Of a stretch of 54,441 nucleotides of DNA, positions 8,322 through 14,610 are shown piece after piece. The first letter of the stretch is position 1. The number at the start of each line of letters is the position of its first letter. The position numbers were made by a program, and so were the translations under genes. This DNA is from Mogibacterium sp. (GTDB lineage: Bacteria > Bacillota > Clostridia > Peptostreptococcales > Anaerovoracaceae): assembly GCA_016775335.1 (NCBI GenBank), contig JAEUGJ010000010.1:210903-265343 (forward strand). Reading direction: 5' to 3'. Under the pieces are notes generated by a model. The model did no database searches. It was not told the DNA's origin and worked only from the letters and a program-made list of their open reading frames with translations.

Positions 8322-9032
8322 GTGGAGACAACGAATAAAAAGAAAAAGGGAATAATCAAGCTCATCGCCTTCATTCTGATTGTATTGCTGATTGTGACGC
8401 TGAATCACTACTACGGATGGTCGGATATCTTTTCCGGGGATGACTGGTACGGAAAACTGCAGCAGATGGTGAAGACCAATTTCCTGCAGGCGGCCCTAAT
8501 CTACATCGTGGTGATGGTGATTGCCAGCGTGGTGCTGGCGGTGCCGGGAGTGACCTTTGCCATCATCGCCGGGGCGATTTTCGGCCCCTGGTGGGGCACG
8601 CTGCTCTGCGTCCTGTCGGCCACCTTGGGGGCGATTGCCGCTTTCCTGGTAGGGCGGTTCTTTTTACAGGACAGCCTGCGGGATCAGATTGCAAAGAATC
8701 GCTACATCAGCCGATTGCTCTTCGACAAGAGCACGAAGAATGAAATGATGGTGCTGATGATTACCCGGTTGGTGCCGCTGTTTCCGTACAACCTGCAGAA
8801 TTTCGCCTACGGGATTACAGATATCAGCCTGGGCAAGTATTCCCTGGGTACTTTTGTGTTCATGATTCCGGGGGTGGCCATGTACACCGTGGGAACCTAC
8901 GCCCTCACCGGCGCGTCCAACAAGCTGCTGTATATCGGTCTGACGGCGGCCATCGTGGCAGCGGTAATGGTGCTGAGCAAAACCCTGCGGAAGAAATACG
9001 TGCCGGAAGAGGAGGCTCCCGATGAACAGTAA
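8322..9032 (+). CDS. TVP38/TMEM64 (DedA-superfamily) membrane protein
   Basis: A 236-residue integral membrane protein. An N-terminal helix follows a Lys-rich start, and the core contains the SNARE-associated/VTT domain signature (PGVTFAIIAGAIFG, then LGAIAAFLVGRFF). There are about five to six membrane segments. DedA-superfamily proteins include lipid scramblases/flippases and transporters; TVP38-type proteins recur next to ArsS-like and mercuric-reductase-like genes. The start is GTG with AGGAG upstream. Its end overlaps the start of the Fe-S protein by 11 bases, indicating coupled translation. Specific activity unknown. Confidence 0.85.
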   Translation: METTNKKKKGIIKLIAFILIVLLIVTLNHYYGWSDIFSGDDWYGKLQQMVKTNFLQAALIYIVVMVIASVVLAVPGVTFAIIAGAIFGPWWGTLLCVLSATLGAIAAFLVGRFFLQDSLRDQIAKNRYISRLLFDKSTKNEMMVLMITRLVPLFPYNLQNFAYGITDISLGKYSLGTFVFMIPGVAMYTVGTYALTGASNKLLYIGLTAAIVAAVMVLSKTLRKKYVPEEEAPDEQ

Positions 9033-10023
9033 ATTCGAAAAATGGGACGAAAGCGGTACCTTGGAGTCCTTGCAGAAGGTGGCGGATGCCTGCGTGCACT
9101 GCGGAAAATGCCGGAAGAGCTGCGCATTCCTGGATAAGTACGAGATGGATCTGGGGGATGTGTCGAAATTACAAGAACATGTTTACGGATGTTTTCTCTG
9201 CGGAAACTGCGACCGGGTGTGCCCGGTGGGAATTTCCGGGCGGCAGCTGTTTCAAAATCTGCGGCGGATGCAGGTGCGGGACGGAAAGCTGGAGGAGAAG
9301 CCCTATTCTTTCGTGCTCAAGGAAAAGAAGGATTACAAATTCCGGAATTACCGAAATGCCACGGCGGGCCGGGTGCTGTTCCCGGGTTGCAATTTTCCTT
9401 CCATGTTCCCGAAGACCAACCGAAAAATTTCGGACCTGTGCAAGGCCAAGGGAATCGGAACGGTGTACGACTGTTGCGGAAAGCCCATTGCGGAGCTGGG
9501 GCTTTATCGGGATGAGGAGCGAATCGTGAACCGCATCTGCAGTGAATTGGAGAGCCGAGGCATCGAAGAGGTGATTACCACCTGCCCGAATTGTTACTAC
9601 TTCCTAAAGGAACGGATTCCTCAGAAGGTGCGGTCCATCTACGAGGTATTGCCGGATTTGGTTCCGGAAATTTCCGTGCCGAAGGGCATCGAGATTCAGA
9701 TTCCCTGCCCGGACCGGACCCATCGGGAATGGTACGATGCCATCTGCAAACTGCTGGGATATGAACCGGCGGTAACGTCGGCGGAACAGTGCTGCGGCCT
9801 GGGGGGCATGGCATCGGCGGAGGAGCCGGCGCTGGCAAAAAAATTCGGCGAAGGGCTGACTTCTTCCGGGCTTCGGAATACCACGTTCTGCGCTTCTTGT
9901 GCCGGACAGTACGCTCGAAACGGAAAGGAAATTCGCCACGTGCTGTCCCTGCTCCTGGGAATGGACGAGGCACCGGCGACGAAGACCTCTTATCTCAACC
10001 GGGTCAAGACGAAATACAAATAG
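9022..10023 (+). CDS. Fe-S oxidoreductase subunit with two 4Fe-4S and two CCG-type motifs
   Basis: A 333-residue soluble protein. The N-terminus has a ferredoxin-like pair (CVHCGKCRKSC, then CFLCGNCDRVCPVG). The rest has two cysteine-rich CCG-type regions: a degenerate first one ending in DCCGKP and TCPNCY, and a second ending in QCCGLGG and CASCAGQ. This is the layout of GlpC/HdrD/LldE-like electron-transfer subunits, which move electrons between ferredoxin-like centres, quinones or thiols. It overlaps the membrane protein gene by 11 bases, so both may form a membrane-linked electron route serving the radical SAM/AhpD-like pair; that link is inference. Confidence 0.85.
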   Translation: MNSKFEKWDESGTLESLQKVADACVHCGKCRKSCAFLDKYEMDLGDVSKLQEHVYGCFLCGNCDRVCPVGISGRQLFQNLRRMQVRDGKLEEKPYSFVLKEKKDYKFRNYRNATAGRVLFPGCNFPSMFPKTNRKISDLCKAKGIGTVYDCCGKPIAELGLYRDEERIVNRICSELESRGIEEVITTCPNCYYFLKERIPQKVRSIYEVLPDLVPEISVPKGIEIQIPCPDRTHREWYDAICKLLGYEPAVTSAEQCCGLGGMASAEEPALAKKFGEGLTSSGLRNTTFCASCAGQYARNGKEIRHVLSLLLGMDEAPATKTSYLNRVKTKYK

Positions 10024-10052
10024 AAATAAAAAAGTGAAGACTCAATGAAAAT

Positions 10053-10087
10053 GGGGAGAATGCGCCGTCGTTGCATTCTCCCCGTTT
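10053..10087. terminator. Bidirectional terminator between convergent genes
   Basis: An 11-bp stem (10053-10063 with 10073-10083), followed by GTTT on the plus strand and an A/T-rich tract on the minus side. It separates the Fe-S protein gene from the convergent small membrane protein gene. Confidence 0.8.
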
Positions 10088-10095
10088 GATTTCCG

Positions 10096-10275
10096 CTATT
10101 TTCTTTTCTTAAACTCCCGCCACATGTCAATCGCGAAGGCGATGGCAATGCCCGCAAAGAGAATTTCTCGTACGTGGCTCTTTCCGCCGGTCGCCGCAAA
10201 AGTGCATACCGGTACGACAGCCATTACCAGTGCCATGGTGAGAAGCGTCAGGATATGAGTAAATTGCTTTTTCAT
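10096..10275 (-). CDS. Small membrane protein, 59 residues
   Basis: A short gene encoding MKKQ followed by a hydrophobic first segment (about residues 7-28, ending in TFAAT, like a signal peptide or first helix), a short polar loop, a second hydrophobic helix (about 38-51), and a basic end (FKKRK). AAAGGTGG precedes the ATG, and a near-consensus promoter lies just upstream. The stop is immediately followed by the shared terminator, so this is a complete transcription unit. No family recognised. Function unknown. Confidence 0.7.
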   Translation of the reverse strand: MKKQFTHILTLLTMALVMAVVPVCTFAATGGKSHVREILFAGIAIAFAIDMWREFKKRK

Positions 10276-10304
10276 AATAATCCACCTTTCGTATACTATT
10301 ATGT

Positions 10305-10333
10305 ATCATATAGGTGATTCGCAAAGAAGTCAA
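10305..10333 (-). promoter_or_regulatory. Promoter of the 59-residue membrane protein
   Basis: On the minus strand: TTGACT (10328-10333), 17-base spacer, TATGAT (10305-10310), about 30 bases before the start codon. This strong match supports the small gene being real. Confidence 0.7.
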
Positions 10334-10602
10334 CCGAAAGACTTCCGCGAGGACGAAAATAAAATCAAAAAAGAAAAACAGAAGCGATAAGAACGGGGTC
10401 GCTTCTGCTTTTGTCTTATATGGTTATTTTGTAGAGGCTTGTTTGTTACAAGTAGATAATACTACATGGGGAGTATTTTGTAAAATTAATAGTTATAAAT
10501 CTAACAATAAAAAACGCTAAATAATTTACGAAAAACAAATGGGATATTCAGAAATTCAAATATCTTCCCAAAATCAAGCATATCAACACTTTCAACGGTC
10601 TA
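10334..10602. other. A+T-rich intergenic stretch with one bidirectional hairpin
   Basis: A gene-poor region between divergent genes. It holds a 9-bp hairpin (10379-10387 with 10399-10407), with a T-rich tract on the right (plus strand) and a stronger T tract when read on the minus strand, so it could terminate in both directions. The rest is low-complexity A+T-rich sequence. A 68-codon open frame here has no ribosome site and an unconvincing composition. I see no other feature. Confidence 0.6.
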
Positions 10603-10631
10603 TTGAATTCCCGGTTTGTTTCTGATATTAT
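10603..10631 (+). promoter_or_regulatory. Promoter of the LysR-type regulator
   Basis: TTGAAT (10603-10608), 17-base spacer, TATTAT (10626-10631), with an extended TG one base upstream of the -10. The start codon is 30 bases further. Confidence 0.65.
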
Positions 10632-10660
10632 AAATTTTGAAAGGTATAAGGAGAACGTTT

Positions 10661-11557
10661 ATGGAAATTCGTAATATAGTAACATTTGTCAAAGCGACGG
10701 AAATGCAGAGTTTTACCAAGACGGCGGCACAGCTGGGGTACTCTCAGGCGGCGGTGACAGTGCAGATTAAGCAGCTGGAAGATGAACTGGGCACACAGCT
10801 GTTCGATCGAATCGGCCGAAGCGTGAAACTGACCCATTCCGGCGAGAAATTCATGCCATATGCACTGCGGCTGCTGAAGTCGGTGGAAGAGGCGGCCACG
10901 TTCATGAAGGAAGACGACGAGCCTTCCGGCACGCTTCGCGTAGGTGCCAGCTCATCCTTTTCGGCCGGAATTCTTCCGGGAATCCTCCCGGGTTTTCACG
11001 AGAAATATCCGAAGATTGACGTGGTGATTAAGACATCCGATATGCTGACCTCCACATTTGATCTTCTTCGTCAGAACGATCTGGATTTCATCTTTACCCT
11101 GGAGCGGAAACTGATTTCCGCGGACTTCGTCAGCGTGGCGGAGCGGAAAGAGGACATCGTGTTCGTCACGAATCCGGATAACCCGCTGGCTGCCATGAAG
11201 AACGTGCCGCTGGAACGGGTGGTTCGGGATAATTTCATCACCACGGACCGAGGGGTCAGCTACGGCCTCTACATGGAAGAGGCGCTGGCCGAGCGGGGGA
11301 TCAGCTACCACCCGAGTCTGGAAATCGGCTCCACTTCCGCCATTATCAATATGATCTGCCAGGGCAAAGGGGTATCCTTCTTGCCGAAATTCTTGGCGGA
11401 CGATCCGATCAATCACGGCGCATTGGCCATCATTGATACGGTGAAGCTGGAGATGCAGATGTGGACACAACTGATTCGCCTGAAGAACAAGTGGATGAAC
11501 CCGGTGATGAAGGCGTTTGTGGACTACCTTCGGGAGAACTTCCATCAGCTGACGTAG
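10661..11557 (+). CDS. LysR-family transcriptional regulator
   Basis: A 298-residue LTTR. Residues 1-60 form the winged helix-turn-helix (SFTKTAAQLGYSQAAVTVQIKQLE), and residues 90-298 form the periplasmic-binding-like effector domain. The ATG at 10661 is chosen because AAGGAG (10648-10653) sits eight bases before it and MEIRN is the usual LTTR start; an in-frame upstream codon would only add eight residues. LTTRs usually control a neighbouring or divergent gene; here the divergent neighbour is the 59-residue membrane protein. Effector unknown. Confidence 0.92.
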   Translation: MEIRNIVTFVKATEMQSFTKTAAQLGYSQAAVTVQIKQLEDELGTQLFDRIGRSVKLTHSGEKFMPYALRLLKSVEEAATFMKEDDEPSGTLRVGASSSFSAGILPGILPGFHEKYPKIDVVIKTSDMLTSTFDLLRQNDLDFIFTLERKLISADFVSVAERKEDIVFVTNPDNPLAAMKNVPLERVVRDNFITTDRGVSYGLYMEEALAERGISYHPSLEIGSTSAIINMICQGKGVSFLPKFLADDPINHGALAIIDTVKLEMQMWTQLIRLKNKWMNPVMKAFVDYLRENFHQLT

Positions 11558-11587
11558 TGTCAGGAAGCATGTTAAGGAGGGGATTTC

Positions 11588-11965
11588 ATGGCTTCTGTAG
11601 AAGATTATATTATGCTTTTGAAGCAAGCATTGTATGAACTTGCTGATAGCGTGGGAGATTCAAGAATTGAACCAAGATCTTTCAGTCTGTTATGCCTGGA
11701 ATTCGAAATACCTTGGGAGGCACAAAGCAAGATAATAGGGCTGTTTGAAGAAATAGCAAAGGCGGATTATTCAGAAATGAGTAGCAAGGAAATATTAAGT
11801 ATCCTTAGAGAAAGGTTGTCGACTATAGTACCGCAAGCAGTTGAGTTCAGCGATCTTACAGTTTATTCATTTCTTAGAGTTGTAAGCCGGTGCTATGTGG
11901 AAGAATTATATCCCATATCGTGTTTGATAAAAGAAGACTTTATGCCTACCGCTGATTTGGAGTAA
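11588..11965 (+). CDS. Hypothetical protein, A+T-rich orphan gene
   Basis: A 125-residue acidic, helix-rich soluble protein with no motif I recognise and no signal peptide or membrane segment. AAGGAGGGG precedes the ATG at good spacing, so translation is well supported. Its base composition is clearly A+T-richer than its neighbours, and it uses codons such as TTA, ATA and AGA that flanking genes avoid, which suggests recent acquisition. Size and composition recall immunity or small accessory proteins, but nothing in the sequence shows that. It lies 30 bases after the LysR gene and is followed by a terminator. Confidence 0.75.
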   Translation: MASVEDYIMLLKQALYELADSVGDSRIEPRSFSLLCLEFEIPWEAQSKIIGLFEEIAKADYSEMSSKEILSILRERLSTIVPQAVEFSDLTVYSFLRVVSRCYVEELYPISCLIKEDFMPTADLE

Positions 11966-12064
11966 CCTGCTAAATATAGATGAAAATGGTAAGTGACTCA
12001 AACTTCCCATCCCCCCCGCAGGTTTTTTGTCAGATGGTGTTGGTGAAGAGCAAAAGCGACTTCT

Positions 12065-12098
12065 ACCTAGTAGCGATTAAGCTGCTAGGTATTTTTTT
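12065..12098 (+). terminator. Rho-independent terminator after the orphan gene
   Basis: A 10-bp stem (12065-12074 with 12081-12090, one G-U pair) followed by seven T (12092-12098). Confidence 0.9.
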
Positions 12099-12209
12099 GT
12101 CCTCCGTCGGTCCACGCCAACACGGTCCGGATTATCCCGGTTCGCCGGCGCCCATGTTGGCGTCGACCTCCCGGCAAAGCCTTTGCCCTCCGTCCCGCTG
12201 CGCCAACAC
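12096..12209. repeat. Composite palindromic repeat element
   Basis: Two imperfect 28-base direct copies (12096-12123 and 12182-12209; 21 of 28 identical) share a TTTG start, a CCTCCGTC core and a CGCCAACAC end. Between them is an inverted partner: GTTGGCG at 12157 and GGCAAAG ending near 12179, immediately before CTTTGCC of the second direct copy. The right half can therefore fold into a long interrupted hairpin. The block is much more G+C-rich than the adjacent orphan gene. It could be a REP/MITE-like element or a structured RNA; I see no coding sequence. Confidence 0.6.
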
Positions 12210-12246
12210 CAAAAGGTAAAGAACCGAAATCGAAGCAATACAAAAC

Positions 12247-12288
12247 GAGAGGAAAACGGTCTCGCCGATTCCCTCTCAATCTTTTTTT
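12247..12288. terminator. Bidirectional terminator at the end of pduL
   Basis: Stem GAGAGG with CCTCTC (12247-12252 and 12272-12277), flanked by T-rich sequence on both strands: CTTTTTTT on plus, GTTTTG on minus. It lies about 25 bases beyond the pduL stop. Confidence 0.7.
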
Positions 12289-12311
12289 ACAAAAATTCGT
12301 TTGTGCCGAAA

Positions 12312-12890
12312 TTATTCAGCGATAACGGTACCAACGCAAGCTCTGCCGGTGCATGCAGCGTTGCCTTCGTCTGTGTCCAGATGAACAACGGAAACCGGTC
12401 CGCCGATTCTTACGATAACGTCGCCAAATACCAGTGCTCTCTTCTGCTGAGTGTCGATCTTCAGATCAACGTTCTGGTTCTGCTCAACGCCCAGCTTTGC
12501 AGCGTCTTCCTCGGAGAGGTGAACGTGTCTCTGTGCGATGATGCAGCCGGACTCGGTCTCAACGGAATTTCCGTTCTCAGCGGTCAGCTTGATTCCCGGT
12601 GTGCCTGCCAGATCTCCGGACAGTCTGATTGGAGCATCTACGCCCAGGGAACGAGCGTCTGTAGCAGCCAGCTCAATCTGAGTACCCTTTCTAGCCGGTC
12701 CCAGAATTGCAACTCTCTCCATGGATCTCTTCGGTCCGGTGATGGTCAGTCTTTCTTCTGCAACGAAACCGCCGGCGATTTCCTTCTTAACCTTCAGCTC
12801 ATAACCTGCACCGAACAGTTTCTCGATGTCCTCCTGGGACAGGTGCACGTGGCGAGCGCTTACTTCAACATTTACATCTAATGTAGCCAT
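12312..12890 (-). CDS. pduL: Phosphate propanoyltransferase (PduL-type phosphotransacylase)
   Basis: A 192-residue protein with the two PduL repeats. The metal-binding His motifs RHVHLS occur near residues 13-18 and again around 118-123 (QRHVHLSEED), and HLDTDEGNAA near the C-terminus supplies the last conserved His. PduL converts acyl-CoA plus phosphate to acyl phosphate plus CoA, replacing classical Pta in many fermenters. There is no N-terminal microcompartment-targeting peptide and no shell-protein gene nearby, so this looks like a free cytoplasmic form used for acetyl- or propionyl-phosphate formation. It has its own near-consensus promoter and AAGGAGGG ribosome site. Confidence 0.9.
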   Translation of the reverse strand: MATLDVNVEVSARHVHLSQEDIEKLFGAGYELKVKKEIAGGFVAEERLTITGPKRSMERVAILGPARKGTQIELAATDARSLGVDAPIRLSGDLAGTPGIKLTAENGNSVETESGCIIAQRHVHLSEEDAAKLGVEQNQNVDLKIDTQQKRALVFGDVIVRIGGPVSVVHLDTDEGNAACTGRACVGTVIAE

Positions 12891-12931
12891 TGGGATAACC
12901 CTCCTTTATCTTAACAAAATTTACCTACTCC

Positions 12932-12960
12932 ATTATATGCAATGGCGAAACCTTTGTCTA
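12932..12960 (-). promoter_or_regulatory. pduL promoter
   Basis: Minus strand: TAGACA (12955-12960), 17-base spacer, TATAAT (12932-12937), 41 bases before the start codon. Confidence 0.8.
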
Positions 12961-12998
12961 GATTGTTAGATGAGACTAACCAAAAGTTTTTCTTAAAC

Positions 12999-13099
12999 GG
13001 GGGGGTATAAAAACAGGTTCGTGTTCTAGGGGGGGCGCAAACTTTTTGCCCGGAAGTCCGGGCGACGGCCGCCGAGAATACTTTTGGGGAAAAATCCCC
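12999..13099. other. G-run and hairpin-rich stretch between pduL and tadA
   Basis: Contains two runs of seven G (12999-13005 and 13029-13035), a 6-bp hairpin GCCCGG/CCGGGC (13048-13053 with 13058-13063) and a GGGG/CCCC hairpin (13086-13089 with 13096-13099). No coding sequence and no recognised riboswitch. Possible G-quadruplex or structured leader DNA between divergent promoters. Confidence 0.4.
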
Positions 13100-13128
13100 G
13101 GAATTTGGGGCATAATCTGCAAAAAAAC

Positions 13129-13157
13129 TTGTATTGAAACCCCGGCTATGATAGAAT
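13129..13157 (+). promoter_or_regulatory. tadA promoter, very close to the start codon
   Basis: TTGTAT (13129-13134), 17-base spacer, TAGAAT (13152-13157). The ATG at 13167 is only ten bases beyond the -10, so transcription would begin at or just before the start codon. Confidence 0.55.
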
Positions 13158-13166
13158 TATTCGGCT

Positions 13167-13691
13167 ATGGATATAAATGAGATGTATATGCGAGAGGCAC
13201 TGCATCAAGCGGAAGCGGCGGCAGAAATCGGAGAAGTTCCGGTGGGCGCGGTTGTAGTGCGAGATGGAGAAATTATCGCAAAAGCATATAACCATGTAGA
13301 GACCGACCGAAATTCGTCCGGACATGCGGAGATGCTGGCCATCCGGGAGGCGGAACGGGTGCTGGGAAGCAAGTGGCTGACCGGCTGCGAACTGTACGTC
13401 ACCTTGGAGCCCTGTGCCATGTGCGCCGGCGCCATGGTTTTGGCACGGTTGGATCGCTTGTGGATTGGTGCGATGGATCCGAAGAACGGAGCCTGCGGCT
13501 CGGTATTCAATGTGGTACAGGAGGAACGGCTGAATCACCGAATGGAGGTGGAGACGGGAATCCTGGAGGCGGAGTGCGGACAGATTCTGTCGGACTTCTT
13601 TCGGAACATGCGCGCGGTGAAAGCACGGAAGCGAAAACTTTTCCGGCAGAGAATGGCATCGCCGGACAATATTGATGGAGGAAATAATTAA
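13167..13691 (+). CDS. tadA: tRNA(Arg) adenosine-34 deaminase
   Basis: A 174-residue zinc-dependent deaminase that makes inosine at the wobble position of tRNA-Arg(ACG). The zinc and catalytic residues are visible: H53-A-E55 and P-C83-A-M-C86. It is slightly longer than usual because of a basic C-terminal tail (about residues 150-174). No Shine-Dalgarno sequence precedes ATG 13167; an alternative ATG five codons later also lacks one. Together with the promoter position this suggests a leaderless transcript. Its stop overlaps the start of the next gene by one base. Confidence 0.93.
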   Translation: MDINEMYMREALHQAEAAAEIGEVPVGAVVVRDGEIIAKAYNHVETDRNSSGHAEMLAIREAERVLGSKWLTGCELYVTLEPCAMCAGAMVLARLDRLWIGAMDPKNGACGSVFNVVQEERLNHRMEVETGILEAECGQILSDFFRNMRAVKARKRKLFRQRMASPDNIDGGNN

Positions 13692-14542
13692 TGAAGAGAA
13701 AAGGCCTGGTTGCACTGCTGGCAGCGGTGCTGGTAACAATGAGCATGGCATTCGTTTCGGCGGATGAGAGCGATTTTAAGTTGGTGAATTCTTATCCGAA
13801 GGATGGACAGACCAATACATCTATTGAGAACGTCGGCGTGAAGCTGCGTTTCAACCGGGAGATGGCCAGCGCAAAGGCACAGAAGAACAACGCGAAGTGC
13901 GTGAAGATTGTGGACCCGAACGGCAAGGAAATTCCGATTAAGGTGATGAGCAGCAAGGAGGACAAGGGCCTTCTGTTGGTTCTGGGTGACAGCAACAATA
14001 AGAAGTTCAAGGTTGAGAACAACGCAAAATACAAACTGGTAATTTCCGAGAATCTGATGGACGATCAGGGTGACCGCCTGGGTAAGGAGACCACCCTCTC
14101 TTTCACGACCTTCAATCAGCGCCTGAACATGATGATTAACATGGGCATGATGTTCCTGATCTTCGGTGGTATTACCGTGATGACCATTCGAAATGCCAAC
14201 CAGCAGCAGGAGAAGAAGAATAAGAAGGACGAGAAGGAAGAGGTCGCTTTCAATCCGTACCACGAAGCAAAGCGCACCGGCAAGACCGTGGAAGAGGTCA
14301 TTGCCGAGAACAAGAAAAAGGAAGAAAAGGCCGCAAAGAAGGCAAAGCGGAAGAATAAGGATGGAGAAGCCGAATACGTGAAGGATTACCAGCTGAAGCT
14401 GAGCGAGATTCTCCCGAACGTGTACAGCGTTTCCGCACCGAGTCCGATTTCCGCAGCGGGCGGTAAATATATTTCCTCGCACGGTCCGACGGCAAAGGCA
14501 GCGAAAGCGGCAAAGAAGTCCGGCAATCGGAACCAGAGATAG
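13691..14542 (+). CDS. Exported membrane-anchored protein with Ig-like (Big_5/SbsA-type) domain
   Basis: A 283-residue protein. Residues 1-24 form a signal peptide (MKRKG, hydrophobic core, VSA). Residues 30-140 match a bacterial Ig-like domain of the Big_5 type (YPKDGQTN, then VKLRFNREM, ending in LSFTTFN). A membrane helix follows (about 147-168), then a highly charged Lys/Glu-rich tail that should be cytoplasmic, ending in a basic segment. GGAGG lies ahead of the start, which overlaps the tadA stop (TAATG). Function unknown; the topology suggests an envelope protein with an outer beta domain and a nucleic-acid- or protein-binding inner tail. Confidence 0.75.
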   Translation: MKRKGLVALLAAVLVTMSMAFVSADESDFKLVNSYPKDGQTNTSIENVGVKLRFNREMASAKAQKNNAKCVKIVDPNGKEIPIKVMSSKEDKGLLLVLGDSNNKKFKVENNAKYKLVISENLMDDQGDRLGKETTLSFTTFNQRLNMMINMGMMFLIFGGITVMTIRNANQQQEKKNKKDEKEEVAFNPYHEAKRTGKTVEEVIAENKKKEEKAAKKAKRKNKDGEAEYVKDYQLKLSEILPNVYSVSAPSPISAAGGKYISSHGPTAKAAKAAKKSGNRNQR

Positions 14543-14551
14543 TATTTTTTG

Positions 14552-14579
14552 AAAGGAATGCCCTTGGCATTCCTTTTTT
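14552..14579 (+). terminator. Terminator after the Ig-like protein gene
   Basis: An 11-bp stem (14552-14562 with 14566-14576), with TTTTTT forming its end and tail. Confidence 0.9.
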
Positions 14580-14610
14580 GTAAGCAGATTCCGAATCAGG
14601 AGAGAAAAGA

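Noticed and set aside
10314..10520. 68-codon Lys/Asn-rich frame
   Set aside because: Runs through a terminator hairpin, lacks a ribosome site and looks like translated A-rich intergenic DNA.
12121..12164. tRNA-like or T-loop-like GGTTCG segment
   Set aside because: No cloverleaf, no anticodon arm and no acceptor stem; it belongs to the palindromic repeat.
13040..13070. Terminator between pduL and tadA
   Set aside because: The T run precedes the hairpin on the plus strand and gives A's on the minus strand, so it cannot act as an intrinsic terminator.
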